Of a DNA stretch of 64,000 nucleotides, positions 1 through 10,715 are shown piece by piece (within the stretch, counting starts at the first letter, position 1; each line of letters begins with the position of its first letter). Source of the stretch: Rhodobacter sp. (GTDB lineage Bacteria > Pseudomonadota > Alphaproteobacteria > Rhodobacterales > Rhodobacteraceae); NCBI GenBank assembly GCA_027484145.1, contig JAIXUH010000033.1, forward strand, positions 1-64,000. Direction: 5' to 3'. Both the position numbers and the translations under genes were made by a program. Under the pieces are notes generated by a model that worked only from the letters and a program-made list of their open reading frames with translations, was not told where the DNA came from and ran no database searches.

Positions 1-1572
1 GCGATCCGCGCGCTTCTCGACCTCGCGCCGAAGACAGCGCGGCGCATTCTGCCGGACGGAACCGAATACGATGCGCCTTTGGAGAACATCATGGAGGGCG
101 ACCGGCTGCGTGTGCGCCCTGGAGACGCTGTGCCAGTGGACGGCGTGGTGATCGAAGGTCATTCATTCTTGGACGAAAGCATGCTGACCGGCGAGTCGAT
201 GCCGGTCGAAAAAGGGCCGGGAGATGCGGTGACCGGGGCCACCATCAACAAGAACGGAAGTCTTGTTATCGAGGCAGGCAAGGTCGGCTCCGACACCGTC
301 TTGGCGCAGATCGTGGCCATGGTGTCGAACGCGCGTCGATCGCGTGCACCGATCCAAGGGCTGGCAGATCGCGTGTCCGCAATATTTGTACCGACCGTGG
401 TTGGGATCGCAATACTGGCCTTCGCAGCCTGGATGATCTTTGGTCCTGAGCCTGCCCTGGTCTTTGCCATCGCCTCGGCGGTGTCGGTGCTGATCATTGC
501 CTGCCCCTGCGCGTTGGGTCTTGCCACCCCGATCTCGATCACAACAGCGGCTGGACGCGGCGCTCAGGCGGGCGTGCTGATCAAAGACGCTGAGGCACTG
601 GAGCGGATGGCAGGGGTTGATACGCTGATCGTCGACAAGACGGGCACGCTGACCATGGGCAAGCCCAAGCTCACCGATACGGTGACGCTTGGGGACATGG
701 CAGTCACAGACCTGTTGTCCCTTGCTGCGGCGCTGGAACGTGGGTCGGAACACCCGCTGGCCGAAGCCGTTGTCGAGGGGGCTGACGCAAAAGGCGCGTC
801 CCGGCAGGAGGCGTCGGATTTCGAGGCGGTCACTGGCAAGGGTGTGCGTGGCAAGGTCAAAGGCCGCTCGGTTGCGCTTGGCAACGCGGCCATGATGCAG
901 GAAATGGGCCTGGACACTGCGCGCGCGGCGACACAGGCGGACACTCTGCGCGCCGAGGGCAAGACCGCGATGTTCATCGCTGTCGATGGTGCGCTCGCAG
1001 GTATCGTCGCCGTGGCTGACCCAATCAAGGAGTCGACCGCACAGGCGATAAAGGAACTGCACGCTCAGGGGCTGCGCGTCATCATGGCAACCGGCGACAA
1101 CGAACGCACCGCACAAGCGGTAGCGGGCAAGCTTGGCATAGACGAGGTGCGCGCGGGAGTGTTGCCCGAGGCCAAGAAAGACCTGATCGACCAGTTGCGC
1201 CGTGAAGGTCAGAAGATCGCCATGGCCGGCGACGGCGTCAATGACGCGCCTGCACTGGCGGCTGCAGACGTCGGCATTGCCATGGGTACTGGAGCTGACG
1301 TCGCAATGGAAAGCGCGGGCATCACGCTGCTCGGCGGCGACCTGATGGGCATCGTCCGGGCGCGCAAGCTGGCACGCGCAACCTTGCGCAATATCAAGCA
1401 GAACCTGTTCTTTGCCTTTGCTTACAACGCACTTGGCGTACCGATCGCAGCCGGGCTGCTTTATCCGATAACCGGCCTTCTTCTGTCACCGATGATTGCA
1501 GCCGCTGCGATGAGCCTGTCGTCGGTCTCCGTTATCACCAATGCATTGCGTCTGCGGAGGGTTGATCTGTGA
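1..1572 (+). CDS. Cu(I)-translocating P1B-type ATPase, C-terminal part (5' truncated by window)
   Basis: Exports Cu(I) from the cytoplasm across the inner membrane at the cost of ATP. The reading frame is open from base 1, so the N-terminal metal-binding domain and first membrane helices lie outside the window; the ATG/TTG codons near 79 are internal. Visible motifs are the actuator TGES, the membrane metal site CPC in [11 protein letters not shown], the phosphorylation site DKTGTLT, the SEHPLAEA nucleotide-binding motif and the hinge [10 protein letters not shown]. The CPC plus SEHP combination is that of the CopA/ActP group. A second complete copy lies at 12296, so the island carries two Cu ATPases. 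About 220 bp of sequence without a convincing gene separate it from the multicopper oxidase. Family call is firm; silver versus copper preference cannot be told. Confidence 0.95.
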   Translation, partial: AIRALLDLAPKTARRILPDGTEYDAPLENIMEGDRLRVRPGDAVPVDGVVIEGHSFLDESMLTGESMPVEKGPGDAVTGATINKNGSLVIEAGKVGSDTVLAQIVAMVSNARRSRAPIQGLADRVSAIFVPTVVGIAILAFAAWMIFGPEPALVFAIASAVSVLIIACPCALGLATPISITTAAGRGAQAGVLIKDAEALERMAGVDTLIVDKTGTLTMGKPKLTDTVTLGDMAVTDLLSLAAALERGSEHPLAEAVVEGADAKGASRQEASDFEAVTGKGVRGKVKGRSVALGNAAMMQEMGLDTARAATQADTLRAEGKTAMFIAVDGALAGIVAVADPIKESTAQAIKELHAQGLRVIMATGDNERTAQAVAGKLGIDEVRAGVLPEAKKDLIDQLRREGQKIAMAGDGVNDAPALAAADVGIAMGTGADVAMESAGITLLGGDLMGIVRARKLARATLRNIKQNLFFAFAYNALGVPIAAGLLYPITGLLLSPMIAAAAMSLSSVSVITNALRLRRVDL

Positions 1573-1795
1573 ATCACCAAGAGCTGCAGGAAAGAGGGTT
1601 GGTAGATCGAAGAGAGTTTCCCAGCTTCATCGGCGGTACCGGCCATTCTCCAAGGCAACACCCTTTTCGCTGCCCGTCGCACGCAATCGCGCACCTCGGG
1701 CGGCCTCTCAAGATCGAGGTGATCTGAATTGGTGGTTCTGACCTCGGCCAATGACCACACGTCTTGCTCTTATCGCGATATTCAGGAGAATTCGC

Positions 1796-3286
1796 ATGTC
1801 GACTCTTTCTCGCCGCGGCTTTTTAGCCACCACTGCCGCTTCGGCTGCTTCCCTTTTGCTTCCCGGCCGGGTCCGGGCTCAATCCAGCCGGCTGTCCTTG
1901 ACCGCCACCACCCGCACAATCGACGTGCGCGGCAGAGCCGCCTCCGTCTGGGGACTGCTTGGTAGCAATGGCCAGTCGGGCCTCGTCTTGGATCCGGGGC
2001 AGCGCTTTGCTGTGGATCTGACGAATGCGCTCGCCGATCCGACGATCATCCATTGGCACGGGCAGATCCCGGACAATGCTCAAGACGGCGTCCCAGACAT
2101 GCCGATGCCAGTGCTGCAACCAGGCGAAACCCGGGCCTACGACTTTCCCGCGCGGGCCGGCACACACTGGATGCATGCGCATATTCCGGCGCACGAGATG
2201 ATGCTCCTTGCCGCGCCACTGGTCGTTCGGCGGGCCGAGGACGTGTCGGCGGACCGGCAGGAGGTGACGCTCTTTCTGCACGATTTCTCATTCAGGTCTC
2301 CAGTCGAGGTTCTCGCCGAGATTACGGGCGGGGCATCGATGGCAGGCATGGATCACAGCCAGATGGCATCAGACGGACAGACAATGGGCGGCATGGATCA
2401 TTCGGGAATGGACACGGGTGCCACCGGGCAGGGCGATATGATGGCGATGCCGGGTATGGACGGCATGGCGATGGACCTGAACGACTACAACTTCGATGCC
2501 TATCTAACGAATGATCGGACACTGGATGATCCCGAGGTGGTGCAGGTTGACAAAGGCGGCCGTGTCCTTGTCCGGGTGATCAATGCCGCAGCGGCGACTG
2601 TGTTCTGGATCGACACGGGCACGCTGCCTTGCCGACTGGTCGCCGTCGACGGCGAGCCAGTCCACCCTCTTCCCGGACCCCGTTTCGGTCTAGCAATGGG
2701 TCAGCGGCTTGACATCGAACTTGATGTTCCTGGCGAAGGCGGATCGTTCCCGATCCTAGCCTTGCGCGAGGGTGCCAGGGAAAGGACCGGCGTGATCCTC
2801 GCTACCAAGGGCGCTGTTGTGACGAGGCTCGCAGACATGTCGGAGGCCGACCATCCGGCATTCAGCGGCGATCTGCTCCAGGAAACCGCTTTGCGAGCGA
2901 TCACGCCTTTGCCAGCCCGTGCGCCGACGTCACAGCCGATGCTGATGCTGGGTGGTTCGATGATGCCTTATGTCTGGACGATAAACGGCCAAACGTGGGG
3001 TACCCATGTTCCGGTGACAGCAAGGTCAGGCGAGCGGGTGGAGATGATGTTTCACAACATGTCGATGATGGCACATCCGATGCACCTGCACGGCCATGCC
3101 TTCCAGGTCGTCGGTGTCGGCAACAAACGAATCGCAGGCGCTGTGCGTGATACTGTGCACGTACCGCCGATGGGCATGGTGACGGTTGCGTTGGATGCAG
3201 GCGAAGCCGCGCGCTGGATGCTCCATTGTCACCACATGCCCCATCTCTCTACGGGCATGATGACAGAGTTCACGGTTTCCGCCTGA
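1796..3286 (+). CDS. Periplasmic multicopper oxidase (CopA/CueO type), Tat exported
   Basis: Oxidises Cu(I) to the less toxic Cu(II) in the periplasm, as CueO and PcoA/CopA do. The start at 1796 is chosen because AGGAG lies 8 bases upstream and because it opens a Tat signal (SRRGFLATTAA, then AXA-like RVRAQ); an in-frame ATG at 1751 has no such support. The protein is 496 residues. All four copper-ligand blocks are visible: HWHG near residue 85, HWMHAHIPAHE near 123, HPMHLHGHAF near 428 and HCHHMPHLSTGM near 476. Between them, near residues 180-225, is a Met/His/Asp-rich insert with repeated GMDHS and MPGMDGM, the kind that binds Cu(I) in CueO and PcoA. It stands between the Cu ATPase and the two-component system. 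Confidence 0.95.
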   Translation: MSTLSRRGFLATTAASAASLLLPGRVRAQSSRLSLTATTRTIDVRGRAASVWGLLGSNGQSGLVLDPGQRFAVDLTNALADPTIIHWHGQIPDNAQDGVPDMPMPVLQPGETRAYDFPARAGTHWMHAHIPAHEMMLLAAPLVVRRAEDVSADRQEVTLFLHDFSFRSPVEVLAEITGGASMAGMDHSQMASDGQTMGGMDHSGMDTGATGQGDMMAMPGMDGMAMDLNDYNFDAYLTNDRTLDDPEVVQVDKGGRVLVRVINAAAATVFWIDTGTLPCRLVAVDGEPVHPLPGPRFGLAMGQRLDIELDVPGEGGSFPILALREGARERTGVILATKGAVVTRLADMSEADHPAFSGDLLQETALRAITPLPARAPTSQPMLMLGGSMMPYVWTINGQTWGTHVPVTARSGERVEMMFHNMSMMAHPMHLHGHAFQVVGVGNKRIAGAVRDTVHVPPMGMVTVALDAGEAARWMLHCHHMPHLSTGMMTEFTVSA

Positions 3287-3678
3287 TGCTCGCTGGACCT
3301 GCGGAAGCACCGCAGGTCCAGACTTATCTCTCAGGACATGCCATTCCTGACTGCATCGAACGCCGGGATCGCCCTTGGACGCGAATTCCATACGGAAGTC
3401 GGCATCCGGCATCTGCCGCTCTTATGGGCGGGGCCAACAAGAGCCTAACTCGCCTTCGCTTTCATCGGACTGCCGACAACGCTGCTGTACGAGAGCCGAG
3501 GGAGCGAAATCGGTCGCCTTCAGGGGCCGTTCAAATGGGATGGTCGGCGCGCTGTTGATCAGCTCCCGGATATCATTGGCCAGAGAAAAGCCACTGCAAC
3601 AAATCGATACAATCTGGCAACAGTGTCGTAGTGTCTGAGTGCCATCCAGCGTGTGCCCAAAAACGAGACCGAAGAACA
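3287..3678. other. Non-coding interval between multicopper oxidase and response regulator
   Basis: Reading frames in this stretch are short, lack ribosome sites and encode no recognisable domain. It presumably holds the promoter of the two-component operon, but I see no convincing -35/-10 pair or operator dyad. A GTG at 3631 in frame with the response regulator could extend that gene upstream, with no homology support. Confidence 0.4.
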
Positions 3679-4413
3679 ATGTTGCAACAGCCGACCGCAG
3701 TTCAAGCGACCGAAGGAAAGGTTCTTGTCGTCGACGATGACGGAGAGATCTTGTCGCTTGTTGCCAAGTTCCTGCGCGCCAACGGATTTGTCGTCTCGAC
3801 CGCCCGCAATGGCGCAGAGATGAAGGCCCAGATGCAGTCATCCCAAGTCGATCTTGTTGTGCTGGACATCATGTTGCCGGGGACGAACGGTCTGGACCTG
3901 TGTCGGGCGTTGCGCGCTGAAAGCGCGGTGCCGGTCGTAATGCTGACGGCGAAGGGCGACGAGATCGACCGCATTGTTGGGTTGGAGGTCGGTGCCGATG
4001 ACTACCTGCCGAAACCCTTCAACCCGCGCGAACTTCTGGCACGCATCAAGGCTGTCCTTCGGCGCAGCCGGTCAGTAGAGGGGTTGGCCCCCCAAGGGTC
4101 GGGGCGGTCGATCGAGTTCGAGGGGTGGCAGTTGGATACCCTGAAGCGAGAGCTGGCGAACCCAGGCGGTGTGGTCGTTGACCTGTCAGGCGGCGAGTAT
4201 GATTTGCTGCTGACGTTTCTCGAAGCACCGCAGCGTGTTCTGTCGCGAGACTACCTTCTCGACAGCACTAAAAACAGAACCCTCGACGTGTTTGACCGTT
4301 CGATCGACGTGCAGGTCAGCCGCTTGCGCCGGAAGATCGAGGCGCAAGGAGAGTTGATCAAGACCATCCGCGGCGCAGGCTATCTGTTCGCTGCAGACGT
4401 GCGGCGTAAGTGA
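3679..4413 (+). CDS. OmpR/PhoB-family response regulator, probably metal responsive
   Basis: DNA-binding response regulator. The receiver domain (about residues 12-125) shows the acidic pocket VVDDD, the phospho-acceptor aspartate in VVLDIMLPGTNG and the conserved lysine in LPKPFNPREL. A winged-helix effector domain follows, with DRSIDVQVSRLRRKIE and the terminal TIRGAGYLF that mark the OmpR group. The start at 3679 gives a normal-length N terminus; an in-frame GTG at 3631 would add 16 residues of unlikely sequence. Its stop overlaps the GTG start of the sensor kinase, so the two are co-translated. Position between copper oxidase and RND pump suggests it controls the pump, as CusR does, but no Cus box was identified. 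Confidence 0.93.
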   Translation: MLQQPTAVQATEGKVLVVDDDGEILSLVAKFLRANGFVVSTARNGAEMKAQMQSSQVDLVVLDIMLPGTNGLDLCRALRAESAVPVVMLTAKGDEIDRIVGLEVGADDYLPKPFNPRELLARIKAVLRRSRSVEGLAPQGSGRSIEFEGWQLDTLKRELANPGGVVVDLSGGEYDLLLTFLEAPQRVLSRDYLLDSTKNRTLDVFDRSIDVQVSRLRRKIEAQGELIKTIRGAGYLFAADVRRK

Positions 4414-5768
4414 CGGGCCCCCGCGCGCTGCTGCGTGCAGCTATGGCAGTAAGGTTCGACACTCTGGTTGCCCGAACGACCATCGTCCTGATCCTTGGCA
4501 TCGCCACGGTCCAGATTGTGGGATTGCAGACCTATCGCGCATCGCTCAGTGCCGATCTGTCCGAAGCGACTGAACGGCGGCTCGCAGATCGGTTGCTGAC
4601 CATTAAGCGCACGCTGGCTGGGTTACCGGAGGAACTTCGGGAAGATGCCGCGCATGACCTGTCGAGTGGTCCGATCGAGGCCCATTGGAGCCGGGAGGAG
4701 CGGGCGGTCGAAGCTGACGCAACCAACCCGCTGTGGACGGATCTGCAAAAACGATTGGTCGAATTGGCCCCTGAACTTGGGGAAGATGGCCTGATCGTCG
4801 GCGAACAGGACGGAGCAAGCGCAGACCCGCATGTCGCGCTGATCTCGATGCGCCTCACGGACGGCACATGGTTGAATGTCAGCCTGCTCAGTTGGACACC
4901 CCGCATCCCAGGCGCACCGCAGACCGTGATGGTGGCTTGGATGATCGCAGCCGTCGCTCTGGCCACAGCTGTGTTGCTGGTGCGCTGGATATCGCGGCCG
5001 CTGGCGCGGTTCGCTGAGGCGGCTAACGGGTTCTACACCACCGGCAAGGTTGCGGCGGTGCCCGAGACCGGTCCTTATGAGGTTGCCGTTCTGGCCCGTG
5101 CCTTCAATGACTTGCAGGACCGTCTTGCTCGGTCAATCGAAGATCGCACCCAAGCTCTGGCTGCAGTATCCCACGACCTGAAAACACCAATCACCCGGTT
5201 GCGTCTGCGCGCCGAAGAGATCGACAGTGACCCTCTCGCCCGGTCCATCGCGCATGATCTGGACGAAATGGAGCGGATGATCGATCAGACGCTGTCTTAT
5301 CTGCGCGGCGACCGGTCCGATGAACCGATACGCCCGGTGGACTTGGTCGCAATCCTTGAGACCGTGACTGATGATCAGACGGATCAAGGTGCAGTCGTTT
5401 CTTTCACCGGGCCGCGCTCAGCCGTTGTTCCTGGGCGGCGGCTGGGTTTGAAGCGGGCCTTTGCCAACCTCGTAGGCAATGCTGTCAAATATGGCGGCAC
5501 AGCCCGGGTGTCGGTTTCCGAACACGCGCAGGAAGTGGCCGTAGTGATTGATGATGACGGTCAGGGCATTGCCGCAGCGGACCGGGACCGCGTGCTTTTG
5601 CCCTTTGTCCGGCTTGAATCCTCGCGCAACAGCCAGACCGGTGGCTTTGGGCTGGGGCTGACAATTGCACGCGCTGTGATCGACGGCCACGGCGGCACGT
5701 TGGAGCTTGGCGAAGGGCCGACCGGTGGCCTGCGCGTCACTGTGTCACTACCCCGACAGGGGCGCTGA
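4410..5768 (+). CDS. Sensor histidine kinase, partner of the upstream regulator
   Basis: Inner-membrane sensor kinase of 452 residues. It has an N-terminal membrane helix (about 18-38), a periplasmic sensor segment of about 130 residues, a second helix near 168-190, a HAMP-like linker, and HisKA with the phospho-acceptor in AVSHDLKTPITRLR. The ATPase domain shows the N box NLVGNAVKYG, the G1 box DDDGQGI and the G2 box GGFGLGLTIAR. The start is GTG at 4410, forming a GTGA overlap with the stop of the response regulator. The sensor loop lacks an obvious Met/His/Cys metal cluster, so its ligand cannot be read from sequence; copper or silver is inferred from the neighbours. Confidence 0.92.
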   Translation: MTGPRALLRAAMAVRFDTLVARTTIVLILGIATVQIVGLQTYRASLSADLSEATERRLADRLLTIKRTLAGLPEELREDAAHDLSSGPIEAHWSREERAVEADATNPLWTDLQKRLVELAPELGEDGLIVGEQDGASADPHVALISMRLTDGTWLNVSLLSWTPRIPGAPQTVMVAWMIAAVALATAVLLVRWISRPLARFAEAANGFYTTGKVAAVPETGPYEVAVLARAFNDLQDRLARSIEDRTQALAAVSHDLKTPITRLRLRAEEIDSDPLARSIAHDLDEMERMIDQTLSYLRGDRSDEPIRPVDLVAILETVTDDQTDQGAVVSFTGPRSAVVPGRRLGLKRAFANLVGNAVKYGGTARVSVSEHAQEVAVVIDDDGQGIAAADRDRVLLPFVRLESSRNSQTGGFGLGLTIARAVIDGHGGTLELGEGPTGGLRVTVSLPRQGR

Positions 5769-5852
5769 AACACTCGGTTACAAAGCGGCAATCGTTCAGA
5801 GACGTCTGTCGGTCATCTCGACACCAACAAAAACAGGCGTCGGGGTTCGGAT

Positions 5853-7541
5853 ATGCGGTTTGTAGGGGCTTTGGCCGTTGTTGTAATGTTTGCCTTCACG
5901 GGCGGCGTGGCCGCACATGAAGGCCATGATCATGGCGCCCCGCCGCCGGTCAGCACCACCATCGCCCCTCGGGTCGAAGCAGCATCGACGGTGTTCGAGG
6001 CGGTTGTCATAGCCCGCAGCGCTGAGCTGCAGGTCTATATCGACACATTCGACACCAACGCGCCCGTTGCCGGGGCTGCGGTCGAGATGGACACGCCCTC
6101 TGGTGTTATCATCGGCACGGAAACGGAGCCGGGGATCTATGCCTTTTCTGCACCTTGGGTCGCGACACCCGGCAGCTACGATCTTGCGATCACCGTTATT
6201 GCCGATGCAGGCTTCGATGTTCTGGTCGGGTCGCTGACAATCCCCGCGGCACCGCCCGTGGCAGTGGTTGAGCCGAACGGCGCAGCGGCGATTGGCGCGA
6301 GTGTTCTGGGTGACTTGCAGGCGCGGCTGGAGACACGCGATCTAACACTCGCCGCGGCGGCGGGGATCGGCCTGCTGGTGGGGGTTTTCGGCATGCTGCT
6401 GTTGCGGCGCAATCGCCGGCCCGTTGCACCTGCCAAGCTTGCGGTTCTGTTGGTAGCTATTCTGCTTATCCCGCCGTCGCAGGGGCAGGCGGAGGTCGCT
6501 GCCGCTAGCGCGGCCAACGCAGCACTGCCCATGCCTGCCGCTGCGACGCGCGATGTCGCCCAACGCTTTCCAGATGGGGCCATCTTTGTTCCGAAAGGGA
6601 CGCAGCGCGTATTGGGCATTCGAACGCTTGTTACGGAAACGGCTTTGCATGGGCGGCGCATCGAACTTCCGGGGCGCATCATTCCAGATCCGAACGCCTC
6701 GGGCTATGTGCAGGCGTCACTTGAGGGCAGGCTGGTCGCCCCTCCGGGTGGTTTTCCACAGCTCGGGTCCTTGGTGAAGGCAGGTCAGATCGTCGCCATC
6801 GTCGAGCCGACCATCGGTGCGGTAGATCTTGCCGACCGCCAACAGCAAATTCGCGAGATCGAACAAGAATTGCAGCTTGTCACCCGCCGTCTTGACCGGA
6901 ACCGCCAATTGGCGACGGCGGTGGCAAGGACCGAGATCGAGGAACTCGAGATCGAGCAGGAAAGTCTGATCGCACAACGCGACGCCTTGGTGTCGCTCAC
7001 GGATGTCTCGGAAAATCTGATTGCGCCGGTTGACGGGGTCATTGCCGCAGGTCAAGCCATCGCGGGCCAAATCGCTGCACCCGGCGTCACGGTCTATGAG
7101 ATCGTTGACCCAGGAAGGTTCTGGGTTGAGGCGCTGAGTTACCGATCAGAAGCTTTGGGCTTGGAAGCAGTGGCGGTCTTCGCTGACGGATCGACCATCG
7201 ATCTTGCCTATCAGGGGACGGGTCTTGCTGACCAAGGACAGGCCGTTCCGGTGCGGTTTTCTGTCGTAGGAGACGCGGCTGGATTGCGGGCTGGTCAGTT
7301 GCTGAGGGTGATCGCGGCCACTCCGGCAGAGCATGAGGGCATCGTCGTACCTCGCGATGCTGTCTTGCGCGGAGCCAATGGGCAACTCGTGGTTTATGTG
7401 AAAAGCAATGCCGAACGCTTCGTCCAGCGCGAGGTTCGAGTAGAACCGCTGGACGGTGACACAGTGCTTGTCGTGGCGGGCCTTGAGGTCGGGCTGCGTG
7501 TCGTGGCCGAGGGTGCCGAACTTCTTAACCAGATCCGATAG
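5853..7541 (+). CDS. RND efflux periplasmic adaptor (CusB/CzcB-like) with extra N-terminal periplasmic domain
   Basis: Membrane-fusion component of a heavy-metal RND pump, linking the inner-membrane pump to the outer membrane. The C-terminal half (about 230-562) is a HlyD/CusB adaptor: a barrel-sandwich segment, a coiled-coil hairpin near 330-375 (REIEQELQLVTRR) and beta-barrel sequence. The N-terminal half is unusual: a signal peptide, a His-rich HEGHDHG, a beta-rich domain of about 110 residues, then two hydrophobic segments (about 165-185 and 195-210) joined by a basic RRNRRP loop. This implies out-in-out topology that returns the adaptor to the periplasm. The gene follows the sensor kinase by 84 bp and precedes the pump by 9 bp. 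No outer-membrane TolC/CusC gene is present in the window. Confidence 0.9.
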   Translation: MRFVGALAVVVMFAFTGGVAAHEGHDHGAPPPVSTTIAPRVEAASTVFEAVVIARSAELQVYIDTFDTNAPVAGAAVEMDTPSGVIIGTETEPGIYAFSAPWVATPGSYDLAITVIADAGFDVLVGSLTIPAAPPVAVVEPNGAAAIGASVLGDLQARLETRDLTLAAAAGIGLLVGVFGMLLLRRNRRPVAPAKLAVLLVAILLIPPSQGQAEVAAASAANAALPMPAAATRDVAQRFPDGAIFVPKGTQRVLGIRTLVTETALHGRRIELPGRIIPDPNASGYVQASLEGRLVAPPGGFPQLGSLVKAGQIVAIVEPTIGAVDLADRQQQIREIEQELQLVTRRLDRNRQLATAVARTEIEELEIEQESLIAQRDALVSLTDVSENLIAPVDGVIAAGQAIAGQIAAPGVTVYEIVDPGRFWVEALSYRSEALGLEAVAVFADGSTIDLAYQGTGLADQGQAVPVRFSVVGDAAGLRAGQLLRVIAATPAEHEGIVVPRDAVLRGANGQLVVYVKSNAERFVQREVRVEPLDGDTVLVVAGLEVGLRVVAEGAELLNQIR

Positions 7542-7550
7542 GCACAGACC

Positions 7551-10500
7551 ATGTTCAATTTTCTGGTCACGCAATCACTGCGCAATCGCATGTTCGTCAT
7601 GGCGATTGCCATCGTCATGGTGCTTTACGGTGCCCTGACGGTCACCCGCCTTCCGGTCGATGTGTTCCCCGATCTCAACCGTCCGACCGTTACAATCATG
7701 ACCGAGGCCGAGGGGCTGGCCCCGCCCGAGGTCGAGCAATTGGTCACCTATCCGCTGGAAACCCAGATGAACGGGCTGCCCGGTGTCACGCGGGTCCGGT
7801 CCACATCGGGCGTGGGCCTGTCGATCGTCTACGTCGAGTTCGACTGGAACACTGACATCTACCGCAACCGTCAGCAGATTGCTGAAAGGCTGACCCTGGT
7901 GCAGGCGCAACTGCCCCAAGGCGTGGTGCCACAGATGGGGCCGGTCGCCTCCATCATGGGGCAGATCATGCTGATCGCTGTGACTGGGCCGGATACCGTC
8001 ACCCCGATGGAGTTGCGCGAGCTGGCCGATTTCACCATCAGGCCACGGCTCTTGACCATTCCGGGGGTGGCAAACGTCATCCCGATCGGCGGCGAGGTAC
8101 GACAGTACCGGGTTGCGCCAAATCCGGCAGCCATGCGCGCCTTTGGCGTGACCTATGAGGATGTGGAAACTGCGCTGACCGGCTTTGGTGCAAACACAGG
8201 CGGAGGCTTTGCCGACCAATACGGCCGCGAGTTTCTGATCCGCAACATCGGGCGCACGCAAAGCCTCGATGACCTTAGAAACCTTGTCGTGGCCTCGGTG
8301 AATGGCCAGCCGGTGGCTTTGGATCAGGTGGCTGAGGTCAGCTTTGCACCCCGCACCAAGCGCGGCGATGCCGGGTTCATGGGCGACGATGCGGTGATCG
8401 TCTCGGTTGAAAAGCAACCGGATGTAGACTCCATCGCGCTGACCCAGCAGGTCGAAGTTGCCTTGGCAGAGATGAGTGCGGCCCTGCCGGACGGGGTGAA
8501 GGCGGACAATATTCTGTTCCGCCAGGCAACCTTCATCGAGACATCGATCAGCAATGTGCAGAAGGTACTACTAGAGGCCATCGCGGTCGTTGCAGTGGTG
8601 TTGTTCCTGTTCCTGTTGAACTTGCGCACCACGATCATCTCGCTGACCGCTATCCCCGTCTCGATCCTTGTGTCGGCCATCATCTTTTACTGGATGGGCC
8701 TTTCGATCAACACTATGACCCTTGGCGGCCTTGCCATCGCGATTGGCGAGCTGGTCGATGATGCTGTCGTCGATGTGGAAAACATCTTCCGCCGCCTGCG
8801 GGAGAATCGCGAAAAGGGAAATCCCCGTTCCGTGTTCGACGTGGTCGTTTCTGCCAGCCAAGAAGTGCGTTCGGGCATTGTTTACGCCACGATGACCATC
8901 GTTTTGGTCTTTGTGCCGTTGTTTGCGCTGTCGGGCATTGAAGGGCGGCTCTTTGCGCCGCTGGGGCAGGCCTACATCATTTCCATTCTCGCCAGCCTTG
9001 TGGTGTCAATCACGCTGACCCCGGTCATGGCTTATTACATGCTGCCCGGGTTGAAGCGGCTGGATGAGCATGAAGGCATGGTCGTTCGGGTGCTGAAACG
9101 CGGCAACCGCAAACTGCTCGACTGGTCTTTCGGGCACCCGTGCCTGTTGATTGCAGGGGTTGTGGCGGCTGTGATCACAGCAGGCAGTTTCGCCACGCAG
9201 CTGCCACGCGCGTTTCTGCCCCCGTTCAACGAAGGCACACTGACGATCAGCATGCTCTTCAACCCTGGCATATCCCTCGAGGAAAGCCAGCGGATCGGGC
9301 TGGTAGCCGAGCAGTTGATCCTTGAGGTGCCCGAGGTTGTGCTGGTTGGGCGCCGGACGGGCCGTGCGGAACTGGATGAACATGCCGAAGGGGTGCATTC
9401 GTCCGAGGTCGAGGTGGAACTGGCCCAAGACGGCCGCCCGAAAACGGAGATCGAGGCGGATATCCGCGCGCGTCTATCCGTGCTGCCGGTGGTGACGAAC
9501 ATCGGCCAGCCGATCTCGCACCGGCTTGATCACATGCTTTCAGGGGTGCGGGCGCAAATTGCGCTCAAGATCTTTGGCGAGGACCTCGACACGATGCGCG
9601 CCATTGCCGAAGAATTCCGGGTGGCGCTGGATGAAATTCCCGGCGTGGTCGATCTTCAGCTCGAAAAGCAGGTCCGCATCCCACAACTTGAGATCATCGT
9701 CGATTACGGACGCGCGGCACTTTATGGTTTGCAGCCCGCCGCCGTGACCGAACAGCTGGAACAGTTGTCCAACGGTCGTATCGTTTCGCGGATCGTTGAT
9801 GGCAACAAGCGCTTTGACGTGGTGCTGCGCCTTCAGGATGAGGAACGCACGACGCGCGGTCTTGGCGATCTCTTGATCGAAACCCCGACCGGCTGGATCC
9901 CGGTCAGTCAGATTGCCGACGTGGTCGAAACCGATGGCCCGAACCAGATCCTGCGCGAAAACGGCAAACGACGGCTTGTCGTGTTGGCCAACTCGGACGG
10001 GCAGACCGACATGGCGCAGATCGTGGAACAGATCCGCGCCGTTATGGCCAAAAAGGACTTGCCCACCGGGTTTTTCGCGACGCTGGAAGGCACCTTTCAG
10101 GCGCAGGAAGAATCAATGCGCACCATCGGCCTGTTGTCGATCCTGTCGCTGGCAATGATCTTCGCCATCCTTTACAGCCGCTACCGCTCGCCGCTGTTCG
10201 TCGGCATCATCATGGCGTCCGTGCCTTTGGCCCTGATCGGCAGCGTCGCGGCACTGTGGTGGTCAGGTCAGCCGCTGTCGGTGGCGTCCATGGTGGGCTT
10301 CATCACGCTGACCGGGATTGCCACCCGCAACGGCATCCTGAAGATCAGCCACTACATCAACCTCGCCATTCAGGAAGACATGCCGTTCGGGCGCGACCTT
10401 GTCATTCGCGGCAGTCTGGAGCGGCTGACGCCGGTGCTGATGACCGCCTTGTCGGCGGGGGTGGCCCTTGTGCCGCTGATGCTTGGCGCTGATGCGCCTG

Positions 10501-10700
10501 GCAAGGAAATCCTCCATCCCGTCGCCATCACCATCTTTGGTGGTCTGGTGACAGCCACGATCCTTGACACTGTCCTGACACCGACCCTGTTCCTGCGCTA
10601 TGGCCGCGCCCCGCTGGAACGCCTCGTGGCGCAGGCACGGGCCGAGGCTGCCAAGCAGTCGCAGGACACAGGTCGTGCATCCACAATCGAAGCTTACTGA
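7551..10700 (+). CDS. Heavy-metal RND efflux pump (CusA/CzcA family)
   Basis: Proton-driven inner-membrane pump of 1049 residues, full length for the HME-RND family. The N terminus shows a first transmembrane helix followed by [13 protein letters not shown] and the porter-domain motif [11 protein letters not shown]. Transmembrane helix 4 carries [17 protein letters not shown], the proton-relay acidic cluster. That motif differs from both the CzcA and CusA forms I recall, so the exported metal is uncertain; copper/silver is inferred from the island. It is translationally close to the adaptor (9 bp gap) and is followed by a small periplasmic gene 15 bp downstream, so kinase, adaptor, pump and the small gene probably form one transcription unit. 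Confidence 0.95.
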   Translation: MFNFLVTQSLRNRMFVMAIAIVMVLYGALTVTRLPVDVFPDLNRPTVTIMTEAEGLAPPEVEQLVTYPLETQMNGLPGVTRVRSTSGVGLSIVYVEFDWNTDIYRNRQQIAERLTLVQAQLPQGVVPQMGPVASIMGQIMLIAVTGPDTVTPMELRELADFTIRPRLLTIPGVANVIPIGGEVRQYRVAPNPAAMRAFGVTYEDVETALTGFGANTGGGFADQYGREFLIRNIGRTQSLDDLRNLVVASVNGQPVALDQVAEVSFAPRTKRGDAGFMGDDAVIVSVEKQPDVDSIALTQQVEVALAEMSAALPDGVKADNILFRQATFIETSISNVQKVLLEAIAVVAVVLFLFLLNLRTTIISLTAIPVSILVSAIIFYWMGLSINTMTLGGLAIAIGELVDDAVVDVENIFRRLRENREKGNPRSVFDVVVSASQEVRSGIVYATMTIVLVFVPLFALSGIEGRLFAPLGQAYIISILASLVVSITLTPVMAYYMLPGLKRLDEHEGMVVRVLKRGNRKLLDWSFGHPCLLIAGVVAAVITAGSFATQLPRAFLPPFNEGTLTISMLFNPGISLEESQRIGLVAEQLILEVPEVVLVGRRTGRAELDEHAEGVHSSEVEVELAQDGRPKTEIEADIRARLSVLPVVTNIGQPISHRLDHMLSGVRAQIALKIFGEDLDTMRAIAEEFRVALDEIPGVVDLQLEKQVRIPQLEIIVDYGRAALYGLQPAAVTEQLEQLSNGRIVSRIVDGNKRFDVVLRLQDEERTTRGLGDLLIETPTGWIPVSQIADVVETDGPNQILRENGKRRLVVLANSDGQTDMAQIVEQIRAVMAKKDLPTGFFATLEGTFQAQEESMRTIGLLSILSLAMIFAILYSRYRSPLFVGIIMASVPLALIGSVAALWWSGQPLSVASMVGFITLTGIATRNGILKISHYINLAIQEDMPFGRDLVIRGSLERLTPVLMTALSAGVALVPLMLGADAPGKEILHPVAITIFGGLVTATILDTVLTPTLFLRYGRAPLERLVAQARAEAAKQSQDTGRASTIEAY

Positions 10701-10715
10701 ACATCGGAGCCGAAA

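Noticed and set aside
163-1116. Long minus-strand frame of 317 residues opposite the Cu ATPase
   Set aside because: Reads as the antisense of a gene with complete P-type ATPase motifs; arises from GC-rich third positions.
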